This document shows positions 1 through 6,242 of a DNA stretch of 12,431 nt, one piece after another. Every line of letters starts with the position of its first letter. Within the stretch, counting starts at the first letter, position 1. The stretch spans positions 1 through 12,431 of the forward strand of contig JAACDL010000155.1 of NCBI GenBank assembly GCA_009936765.1, given 5' to 3'. Source of the stretch: Methanobacteriota archaeon. Lineage in GTDB: Archaea; Thermoplasmatota; Poseidoniia; Poseidoniales; Poseidoniaceae. The translations under genes were made by a program, and so were the position numbers. The notes below the pieces were generated by a model that saw only the letters and a program-made list of their open reading frames with translations, did not search any database and was not told where the DNA came from.

Positions 1-36
1 GATGAAGACGACGACGATTATGATGAAGACTACTGA
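1..36 (+). CDS. C-terminal end of an unknown acidic protein (partial)
   Basis: The first frame from base 1 reads eleven codons, DEDDDDYDEDY, and stops at TGA 34-36. The residues are almost all Asp/Glu, which suits an acidic C-terminal tail of a gene that begins upstream of the window. The other two forward frames give either an immediate stop or a short basic peptide, so this frame is the likeliest. Function cannot be judged from eleven residues. It lies 49 bp upstream of the helicase gene on the same strand. Confidence 0.45.
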   Translation, partial: DEDDDDYDEDY

Positions 37-85
37 TAGTCTTGGAATCGTTGCCCTCTTGAACCAGTGACATCGCCCTAACGAT

Positions 86-3000
86 ATGGCCGAAGGTGTC
101 TTCGCAAAACTCGATCCGGGTTTGCAGAAGGCTCTGGAAGAGAGAAAGTGGATACCAACCCCTGTTCAAGATGTTACTCAGGATGATATTGCGGCTGGTG
201 GAGACCGGTTGGTAGTTGCTCCAACTGGTTCTGGAAAAACAATGGCTGCAATGCTACCGTTGTTAGATAGATGCTTACGAGAAGAATGGCCAGGTATGTC
301 GATTCTCTACATCACTCCGTTGCGAGCTCTAAACCGGGATGTTGACAGAAGACTCGACGAGATTACCTCGGCTGTAGGCTTACGCCTCGGTCTAAGGCAT
401 GGAGATACTCCTCAATCCGAGAGAAACAAACATGTTAGAAATCCTCCAAATGTAATGATTACAACTCCTGAAACATTCCAACTGATGTTTACAGGCTCAA
501 AATTACGAGAATTACTTCGAACCGTTAAAGCTGTTGTAATTGATGAAGTTCACGAAATGGCAGATGGAGAAAGGGGGTGGCAACTTTCTATTGGGCTTTC
601 ACGGTTAGAATCTTTCAAGGGTTCTAAGGTGCAAAAAATAGGTTTGTCCGCTACAGTAGGAAATCCCAAACAAGTAGCAAGATGGCTGTCACCAGATGCA
701 GAAGCAATCAATGCTATTGCTCCGCGCACCACCGAGTTATCAGTTGATGCAATTGTCCAATTACCTGAAGATGAAATCGGCTCGTTGGAGTTAGCGATTT
801 CCCCTAGAGCGCATGCTACATTACGAGGACTTGCAGATATTGTAGCGAAAAAGAACCCCTGCTTGATTTTCGTTAACTCTAGAAACAGTGCTGAAACCGT
901 TTCTCAAAGGATTCAAGCAATCGCTCCAGATTTGGAAATAGGAGTGCATCACGGCTCTCTAGCCAAAGAAACCAGAACTCAGATGGAAGATGACCTCCGT
1001 AATGGGAAAATCCAGGGTTTAGTATGTACATCAAGTCTTGAATTAGGAATAGATGTTGGCAGCGTGAATCATATCGTTCAGATTCGCTCTCCTCGTTCCG
1101 TAGATAGAATGCTACAACGCGTTGGAAGAGCAGATCACCGATTAGGTGGAGTCGGTACAGGCCATCTACTTGGATGGGAAAGTGATGACATATTCGAAGC
1201 CGCTGTTATTGCTAGAAAAGCAGTTGCTGGTGAGATCGAACCGGTTGAATGGAGAGATAGGCCGCTTTCTGTTGCTGCTAATCAAATTGTTATGATGGTA
1301 CACAGCCATGGCGCATTGCCGATTAAAGAAATCACAGAATCGATTTCAGGAGCTTGTCAATTCGAAGGCTGGAATGATGATGACACTATCTCAATTGCCA
1401 AAGTATTAGCAGATAGGTGGGTGATAAGATGCGAAGATGACCCTTCTGCAGTCCCTTGGTATAGATGGCCCCATGATGTCTGGCAAGAATTACTGAAAGT
1501 GTCTAAAAAATCTCTTCCTGAACAGCCTAAGTTGGCTTACGACGAAGAACCCACTGATGATATAGCGAAACTAAAATTCGACCCACCCCCCAAATTCGCA
1601 AAGGGCTGGATTAGTCGCTCTGGAAGAACACGCCAATGGGTCACTAAGCACCTGTCAATGATTCCAGACAAGCAATCCTACAGAGTCCGTGACGCTGTGA
1701 CTCGCAAGAGTTTAGGGAACGTGGACGAAGCATTCGTTCTATCTCTGAACGATGGTGGAGAAGAAGCGGATGGGCGGCAAAGAAGATTCGTAATGGCTGG
1801 AAGAACATGGATGGTAGTTGATGCCGACCCTGAGCAAAGTGAGTTGCTAGTTGCGCCTGTTTCAGACCAAGGCCACGCGCCTCAATGGGTTGGAGAATTA
1901 CCACCTACTCCTGCAGAGGTTGCCAGAGAAGCGGGAAGATTACGTAGACTATTCGCTATTGACTTGGGATTGATTCCTGACGAATCAAATGAACAAATCG
2001 ACCCTGCTGAATTACTCAAAGGCAACTCGGTAATCGATGAATACCCCCTCAATGGAGAAGCGAAAGGTATCCTTGCAGAAATTGTGACTACACATTTCAA
2101 TTCCGCTGGTGCAGTACCTAGCGAGCGCCTGATAACGATTGAGGACAGAGATGAAGCGATAGTTATCAATTGCTGCCAGGGAAATAGAATCAATGAAGCA
2201 ATTGGCCATTATCTTCTGGCTATGGCTAGTACCCGCTCTGGGAAATGGGGCAGGCTAATTGTAGAACCATGCAGGATTTCATTGCAGATTGCAGGTGTTA
2301 GACCTGCTGAAATAATTGAATGGCTTTCAGAAACTCCACCCGAAGCCCTAGAGGGTGTACTTTCAGTGACCCTACCTAATTCCAGAGAAGTGAGGTGGAG
2401 ATTTGCTCAAATTGCTAAGATTTTCGGAATTCTTCGTCACGGAGTGGATCCGCGTAAAATCAACATTCAAGCATTGCTAAAGAAATATCGAGGAACGCCT
2501 GTAATGGATGAAGTCCTAGGTAAATTGTTCCATGAAAGAATGGACGTAAACGGAGCCATGGATGTAATGCGGGCTATTCAATCAGAATTAATTGGACTAG
2601 CGGTTACTGCAACTGGGCCACTTGGAATTTCAAGTCGCTCAGAGAAAGATCTGTTGCTTCCGAATTTTGATAATCAGCAAGTAAGAGCCCGCTTAGAAGG
2701 GCGTTTGATGAATGAAAGAGCGGTTCTTTGTTGTCTTAGATGTGTATCTGTTCGGCGCTTCAGAGTTGCCAGATACCCAGAGATTGGTGATGTGAAAAAG
2801 TGTTTGAAATGTGGCGGACAAATGCTTGCATGCATGCGTGAAGGACTTGAGAAACAATTGGTTGATTGGGTGAAATCAGACGACGTAAAAATCCGTGAAC
2901 GTATGATGAAAAATGCTCAGACTGTAGCTAATAGAGGATTGGATGCAATCCTAGCCTTGATGGGCAGAGGAATCGGTGAAGCGACTTGTCAGAGGTTGAT

Positions 3001-3094
3001 GCGTAAAGTTCAGCGAGGCGACATAGATGGTTTGCTGGAAGCAATCCATATTGCAGAAATTGAGTATGCAAGAACGAGAAGGTTTTGGGGTTAG
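86..3094 (+). CDS. lhr: Lhr-type superfamily 2 DEAD/DEAH helicase with C-terminal zinc motif
   Basis: This is a 1002-aa ATP-dependent superfamily 2 helicase of the Lhr group, which unwinds DNA or RNA:DNA hybrids and is linked to repair or RNA metabolism; it should be cytoplasmic. Visible motifs in order: Q-like PTPVQ (24-28), Walker A APTGSGKT (45-52), Ia TPLRAL (77-82), Ib TPET (127-130), DEVH box (153-156), SAT (188-190), VNSR (263-266), motif V SSLELGID (316-323) and motif VI QRVGRADHR (344-352). After these come a winged-helix stretch (about 385-450) and the Lhr-core region with MIPDKQSYRVRDAV and GRTWMVV (about 545-615). The C-terminus adds C883-x2-C886 and C906-x2-C909, a likely zinc ribbon, and ends in ARTRRFWG. 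Archaeal Lhr proteins are often about 850-950 aa, so this one is slightly long. No Shine-Dalgarno or clear TATA box is seen upstream. Its stop overlaps that of the convergent lipoprotein gene. The family call is secure; the substrate is not. Confidence 0.95.
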   Translation: MAEGVFAKLDPGLQKALEERKWIPTPVQDVTQDDIAAGGDRLVVAPTGSGKTMAAMLPLLDRCLREEWPGMSILYITPLRALNRDVDRRLDEITSAVGLRLGLRHGDTPQSERNKHVRNPPNVMITTPETFQLMFTGSKLRELLRTVKAVVIDEVHEMADGERGWQLSIGLSRLESFKGSKVQKIGLSATVGNPKQVARWLSPDAEAINAIAPRTTELSVDAIVQLPEDEIGSLELAISPRAHATLRGLADIVAKKNPCLIFVNSRNSAETVSQRIQAIAPDLEIGVHHGSLAKETRTQMEDDLRNGKIQGLVCTSSLELGIDVGSVNHIVQIRSPRSVDRMLQRVGRADHRLGGVGTGHLLGWESDDIFEAAVIARKAVAGEIEPVEWRDRPLSVAANQIVMMVHSHGALPIKEITESISGACQFEGWNDDDTISIAKVLADRWVIRCEDDPSAVPWYRWPHDVWQELLKVSKKSLPEQPKLAYDEEPTDDIAKLKFDPPPKFAKGWISRSGRTRQWVTKHLSMIPDKQSYRVRDAVTRKSLGNVDEAFVLSLNDGGEEADGRQRRFVMAGRTWMVVDADPEQSELLVAPVSDQGHAPQWVGELPPTPAEVAREAGRLRRLFAIDLGLIPDESNEQIDPAELLKGNSVIDEYPLNGEAKGILAEIVTTHFNSAGAVPSERLITIEDRDEAIVINCCQGNRINEAIGHYLLAMASTRSGKWGRLIVEPCRISLQIAGVRPAEIIEWLSETPPEALEGVLSVTLPNSREVRWRFAQIAKIFGILRHGVDPRKINIQALLKKYRGTPVMDEVLGKLFHERMDVNGAMDVMRAIQSELIGLAVTATGPLGISSRSEKDLLLPNFDNQQVRARLEGRLMNERAVLCCLRCVSVRRFRVARYPEIGDVKKCLKCGGQMLACMREGLEKQLVDWVKSDDVKIRERMMKNAQTVANRGLDAILALMGRGIGEATCQRLMRKVQRGDIDGLLEAIHIAEIEYARTRRFWG

Positions 3095-4233
3095 TCTGAT
3101 TCTAATTCTAGCAAATTAACTCTTCTAACAGCTTCTACGACGTCGCCCTCTTCCCACCAATCTACAGCGATGAATGTCGGTCTTTTACCGTGGGTCTCGA
3201 TACATTCTAACGCCCTGTCGACCATGAAATCTACATCGTTTGCTTCACCTGCTCTAGTTGGGTCAGACAGTCCTGCTTGGTTTTTCAACCAGTTATTCAT
3301 ATGGAAAGCAGGTTGGTTCGAATCTCCACGAAGGGGTTCGCAATCCATCGATGATGTTTCTGAGTCTGCATAATTAGTAGTCCAGCTGTGCGTTAAGAAA
3401 TCATGAAAATATGGGTGTGAAGAATCACTGGATTGTTCCCAAAATACGACTAATCTTTTATCCATATTGATTAGATCGATTAGTGTTGGCCATTCCTCAT
3501 TCATTTGATGGATATACATTGAATCCGATAGTCCTACATCATCAAAAATTTCCTTCAAGTGGTCTGGTTCAACATAGTTTTCAATCAAAAGAGTGACTAT
3601 ATCTCTGTCCTCGCTATTCATTTCAGACTCCAAAGCATTCAACCAATTCCATGGATCAACTGCACCATATGTGCATGGACTAAACCCTCGACCGGAATCC
3701 CCATGGCAGAATCTAACATTAGAAAGGCTCTGATCTGCTGTTGTAAGATAATGAGTGTCCAGCATGAAAGCCCTCATTCCATCATTCCATTGGGCTTGGA
3801 ATCCTGTTCGATGATTACTTGCGGGGTAGTAGATATTGTCTTCATGGGTTGAAAACGCATTATGTGTTTCAGGGAATGTGACTTGGTCATATGTTCTGTT
3901 GCACAGAATTACTAAACCATTGCATGGAATTGTTTCGGGGTACTTGCAACTTCCATCGTCTTGAGTTGCATCATCATCGAAGTTCTCCGCATCTGAATCT
4001 GTACACCCTAGTACTGGGTCTGGTTCTGGCTCCGGCTCGTCGTATTCACAAGAACCATCGTCTTCTTCTGCATTTTCATCGAAATTATTTGCATCACTAT
4101 CTGTGCAACCATAAACTGTTGAGTTAGTATCATTTAATTCTGAATCCTCACTTTCGGGTTTTTGATCATCCAAAAATGTACATCCAGGGAGCATCAGCAA
4201 TAACACTGCAACTAAGGCCCTGAGTGCCCTCAT
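3091..4233 (-). CDS. PI-PLC X-domain-like phosphodiesterase lipoprotein with two GCTD repeats
   Basis: A 380-aa exported lipoprotein. The chosen start is ATG at 4233; a GTG at 4239 would add two residues. The N-terminus MRALR followed by a hydrophobic run and the lipobox LPGC (Cys18) predicts membrane anchoring outside the cell. Next is an acidic linker with two Cys-containing repeats (about residues 41-63 and 75-97), each running from GCTDSDA to DDGSC. The rest resembles PLC-like phosphodiesterases of the PI-PLC X group. It has CNRTYDQVTFPETHNAFS with a candidate catalytic His124, GMRAFMLD, RFCHGD with candidate His177, DIVTLLIENY, and WPTLIDLINMDKRLVVFW. Such enzymes cleave phosphoinositide or glycerophosphodiester head groups by His-His acid-base catalysis. 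The archaeal substrate is unknown; archaetidylinositol is only a guess. It starts about 36 bp after the dCMP deaminase on the same strand. The fold call is fairly sure, activity is not. Confidence 0.8.
   Translation of the reverse strand: MRALRALVAVLLLMLPGCTFLDDQKPESEDSELNDTNSTVYGCTDSDANNFDENAEEDDGSCEYDEPEPEPDPVLGCTDSDAENFDDDATQDDGSCKYPETIPCNGLVILCNRTYDQVTFPETHNAFSTHEDNIYYPASNHRTGFQAQWNDGMRAFMLDTHYLTTADQSLSNVRFCHGDSGRGFSPCTYGAVDPWNWLNALESEMNSEDRDIVTLLIENYVEPDHLKEIFDDVGLSDSMYIHQMNEEWPTLIDLINMDKRLVVFWEQSSDSSHPYFHDFLTHSWTTNYADSETSSMDCEPLRGDSNQPAFHMNNWLKNQAGLSDPTRAGEANDVDFMVDRALECIETHGKRPTFIAVDWWEEGDVVEAVRRVNLLELESD
3943..4011 (-). repeat. GCTD/DDGSC protein repeat, copy 2
   Basis: Second copy of a roughly 23-residue acidic repeat in the lipoprotein, starting LGCTDSDAENFDDDA and ending DDGSCKY. 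It matches copy 1 at both cysteines and at most Asp positions. The two copies are separated by a DEPEPEPDP linker. Confidence 0.75.
4045..4113 (-). repeat. GCTD/DDGSC protein repeat, copy 1
   Basis: First copy of the repeat, starting YGCTDSDANNFDENA and ending DDGSCEY. The spacing between its two cysteines is the same as in copy 2, which suggests one disulfide or metal site per repeat. Similar GCTD...DDGSC modules are known in secreted proteins of marine bacteria. Confidence 0.75.
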
Positions 4234-4269
4234 GTACACTACATAGCGCTTAGTGATTTGAAACCACCG

Positions 4270-4767
4270 TCAAAAACGAGGATCTTTTGGCCCATCAGTG
4301 CGTTGAATTTCAACCCCGTGTTCGTCAAGATATCCAATCCCATTCTCTCCACCAAAGCCGCCATCAACGATTATGACACGGCCAATTCCTGCATGATGAA
4401 TTAGTTTAGCACACATCATACAGGGCTCACCTGTTACGAGAAGCCATGCGTTCTTGGTCGGCACACCGTTAGCAGCAGCATTACAAATTAGATTCATTTC
4501 AGCGTGATGGCAACCAATTTCAACACGAGTACCGGATTTGATACTCATTGTGTCTCTTAGGCACTCGTCACCACCACAAAGTTTGCCTCCGCCTCTTGGG
4601 CCTCCATTGTAACCGTCCATCAAAACGACGTTTCTGTCAGGGTCAACAAGTAGGGCACCAAAATTGCGTCGAGGGCAATTACTAGCTTTAGCAAGGGCAA
4701 GACATTGCTCGATTCGAATGGCAAGGTGCTTGTCCTTCATCATGCATCCCAACGAGAGGGGCTGCAT
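4270..4767 (-). CDS. dCMP deaminase (zinc cytidine/deoxycytidylate deaminase family)
   Basis: A 165-aa cytoplasmic deaminase that should convert dCMP to dUMP, the substrate of thymidylate synthase. The zinc site is clear: HAE (His88, catalytic Glu90) followed by PCMMC (Cys116 and Cys119). The upstream RRNFGALLVDPD and GYNGGPRG segments match dCMP deaminases (ComEB type) rather than the shorter nucleoside cytidine deaminases. Cys64 and Cys69 lie where some family members bind a second zinc. The start is uncertain. The ATG at 4767 overlaps the folC stop as TGATG, implying translational coupling, and is used here. The ATGs at 4743 and 4740 would remove eight or nine residues that do not look conserved. 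A TTG at 4770 is also in frame. A related cytosine deaminase specificity cannot be excluded. Confidence 0.87.
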   Translation of the reverse strand: MQPLSLGCMMKDKHLAIRIEQCLALAKASNCPRRNFGALLVDPDRNVVLMDGYNGGPRGGGKLCGGDECLRDTMSIKSGTRVEIGCHHAEMNLICNAAANGVPTKNAWLLVTGEPCMMCAKLIHHAGIGRVIIVDGGFGGENGIGYLDEHGVEIQRTDGPKDPRF

Positions 4768-5897
4768 CAAACTATGTCGGCATCAAGCCCGAGGTATGAA
4801 AGAATATTTCCACACAAATACAGAGACCCTATGACCAATATGAGTTCTGTTGGTTGTTTGAATGATTGAATCGCTTTTTCTGGGTGTTCAATGTGCGTAA
4901 TCCCTTCGATTGGATTTTTTACACCGGGATAACGACCTTCCTTTGGTTCGGTTGTTATCATCTCAACAGGAGGATGTGTCGTGACAAGTGCATAAAGGGG
5001 CCGTAGAAACTCAGCCATGTCTTGTTGTGGCGAAGTCCCCAATAGCAAAGACCACTTTTCTGGAAGTATTGCTGCTATTTCGGGGATTGCTCTTTCCATA
5101 CCACTCGGGTTGTGTGCTGCTTCTAGCAACAAGTTAGGCTCTGATTCAATGTATTGCATCCTTGCTGGCCAAGTTATCGGTCTACGAACAAATGAATAGC
5201 CAACCATTGCGCACAACATCTCGGCTAAATCGGCAGCTTCTTCCATGAAAGTTGATGGTTCAGGGAGATAGAACTTGGCGCTTATGGCTTCATCCCGCAT
5301 AGCATTTCTAACACTTGCAGAACAGGGGTCACGAATCAGCATTGGCACACCAGGCCTCCATATTGCTGCCTTTTCTTTTGCAACCTTTTCGATTGTGTCA
5401 CCTAGAATATCACTATGCTCAAGACTAACAGAAGTGACCAAGCATCCAACCACTTCTGCTGAACGAGTGGCGTCTAACCTACCTCCGAGTCCAGTCTCGA
5501 GAACCATTATTGAAACACCTGCTTGCCTGCAAGCGATCAAAGATGTGAGATAGGTTATCTCAAAGAATGTGAGTTCAATTTGTAAATCTTTTACGATGGA
5601 AAGCGCATTATCAAATTCATCCTCAGATATGGATTTCCCATCTACTCTAACCCGTTCTTCAATTCGCACAAGATGGGGGGATGAGAACAATCCAACTCTA
5701 TATCCTGCTCGAACTAATCCGGCGACCAGTTGTGCACAGGCACTTCCTTTCCCATTCGAGCCTGCAACATGGAGACAATCCATGTTTCTATCTGGGCGCC
5801 CGAGGGCCTCCAGTGCCTCGTTTACACGAGAAAGGCCAAGAGACATTCCCTTTGATTTTGAGGCTTTTAGCCACGCCCTCGCACCTTCCGTCTCCAT
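4767..5897 (-). CDS. folC: Folylpolyglutamate/dihydrofolate synthase (Mur ligase family), compact
   Basis: A 376-aa ATP-dependent ligase that adds glutamate to folates (and possibly to dihydropteroate), acting in the cytoplasm. FolC signatures are present: P-loop GSNGKGS (46-52) within HVAGSNGKGS, SSPHL (72-76), ERVRVDGKSIS, LETGLGGRLDAT (133-144), a metal-site SLEH (His161), EKAAIW with the likely carbamylated Lys176, WPARM (243-247) and EAAHNP (259-264). Usual FolC proteins are about 420-430 aa. This one is shorter, mainly because the stretch before WPARM that normally carries GxHQxxNA is reduced. WPGR and DGAHNP are also altered to WPAR and EAAHNP. The ATG at 5897 fits the family N-terminus (METEGARAWL); a TTG at 5924 would add nine residues lying over a strong hairpin. 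The gene is coupled to the downstream deaminase and is divergent from the protease gene. Confidence 0.9.
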   Translation of the reverse strand: METEGARAWLKASKSKGMSLGLSRVNEALEALGRPDRNMDCLHVAGSNGKGSACAQLVAGLVRAGYRVGLFSSPHLVRIEERVRVDGKSISEDEFDNALSIVKDLQIELTFFEITYLTSLIACRQAGVSIMVLETGLGGRLDATRSAEVVGCLVTSVSLEHSDILGDTIEKVAKEKAAIWRPGVPMLIRDPCSASVRNAMRDEAISAKFYLPEPSTFMEEAADLAEMLCAMVGYSFVRRPITWPARMQYIESEPNLLLEAAHNPSGMERAIPEIAAILPEKWSLLLGTSPQQDMAEFLRPLYALVTTHPPVEMITTEPKEGRYPGVKNPIEGITHIEHPEKAIQSFKQPTELILVIGSLYLCGNILSYLGLDADIV

Positions 5898-5927
5898 TGG
5901 CCCCGTAGGGGCCAGACCACCCAATGG
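5894..5927. repeat. Nested inverted repeats over the folC start
   Basis: TGGCCCC (5898-5904) and GGGGCCA (5908-5914) form a perfect 7-bp GC-rich stem around the loop GTA. CCATTGG (5894-5900) also pairs perfectly with CCAATGG (5921-5927). The two stems share TGG at 5898-5900, so in RNA they exclude each other. The structure lies just ahead of, or across, the folC start codon, between the two candidate starts. It could be an operator, an mRNA structure that affects translation, or chance. Confidence 0.5.
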
Positions 5928-5957
5928 TTAGAAAACCACCCTCATACTCGGTAAAGC

Positions 5958-6197
5958 ATGGCAGAGGCTGCATCAGAGGACAATATCAAGCGCGTCGAGC
6001 GCGAGTTGGCCAAAGAAGACAGGCTGCTCAATAAGATGATTGAGCAGGCGCCAGGAATGCTCGGAATGGCATTCATGTTCATCATTACAATTCTAATGGG
6101 GGTTTGGTTACAGCCTTGGTTCGATTCTGCTGGATTACAAGCATTTGGAGAATCAGGCTCTACTCAAGCGAGATGGGTTGGGCTACAACTAGCATGA
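5958..6197 (+). CDS. N-terminal fragment of presenilin-type protease, ended by in-frame TGA
   Basis: A 79-aa reading frame. It has a charged, helix-prone cytoplasmic start (MAEAASEDNIKRVERELAKE), one membrane helix (about residues 34-53, MLGMAFMFIITILMGVWLQP) and then DSAGLQAFG, which resembles the segment after helix 1 in archaeal presenilin homologues. It stops at TGA 6195-6197 in the middle of what looks like helix 2. The same frame continues without another stop into the 648-codon frame downstream, and the intervening codons read IFAFTFVILWLAKKH, a typical helix-2 sequence. It is therefore most likely the front end of a 743-codon gene and not an independent protein. A separate small membrane subunit is possible but less likely. 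It is divergent from folC, 60 bp away. Confidence 0.65.
   Translation: MAEAASEDNIKRVERELAKEDRLLNKMIEQAPGMLGMAFMFIITILMGVWLQPWFDSAGLQAFGESGSTQARWVGLQLA
6195..6197 (+). other. In-frame TGA interrupting the presenilin-family gene
   Basis: The TGA lies between codons GCA and ATT. The frame is open before it (from 5958) and after it (to 8189), and the hydrophobic helix pattern runs across it. TGA is the ordinary stop of most genes in this window, so a changed genetic code is unlikely. A single base change from TGG, CGA, GGA, TTA or TCA would explain it. Confidence 0.85.
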
Positions 6198-6242
6198 ATT
6201 TTTGCTTTCACATTCGTAATACTGTGGCTAGCAAAGAAGCAT

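Noticed and set aside
4234..4239. GTG at 4239 as the lipoprotein start
   Set aside because: The ATG two codons later gives a standard lipoprotein signal; GTG adds only two residues and has no ribosome site.
5569..5931. 120-codon plus-strand frame opposite folC
   Set aside because: It lies wholly antisense to a clear folC gene and has no recognisable domain; it is a shadow frame.
6195..6197. Selenocysteine at the in-frame TGA
   Set aside because: No SECIS-like element is recognised, the position is inside a membrane helix with no redox role, and this lineage is not known to use selenocysteine.
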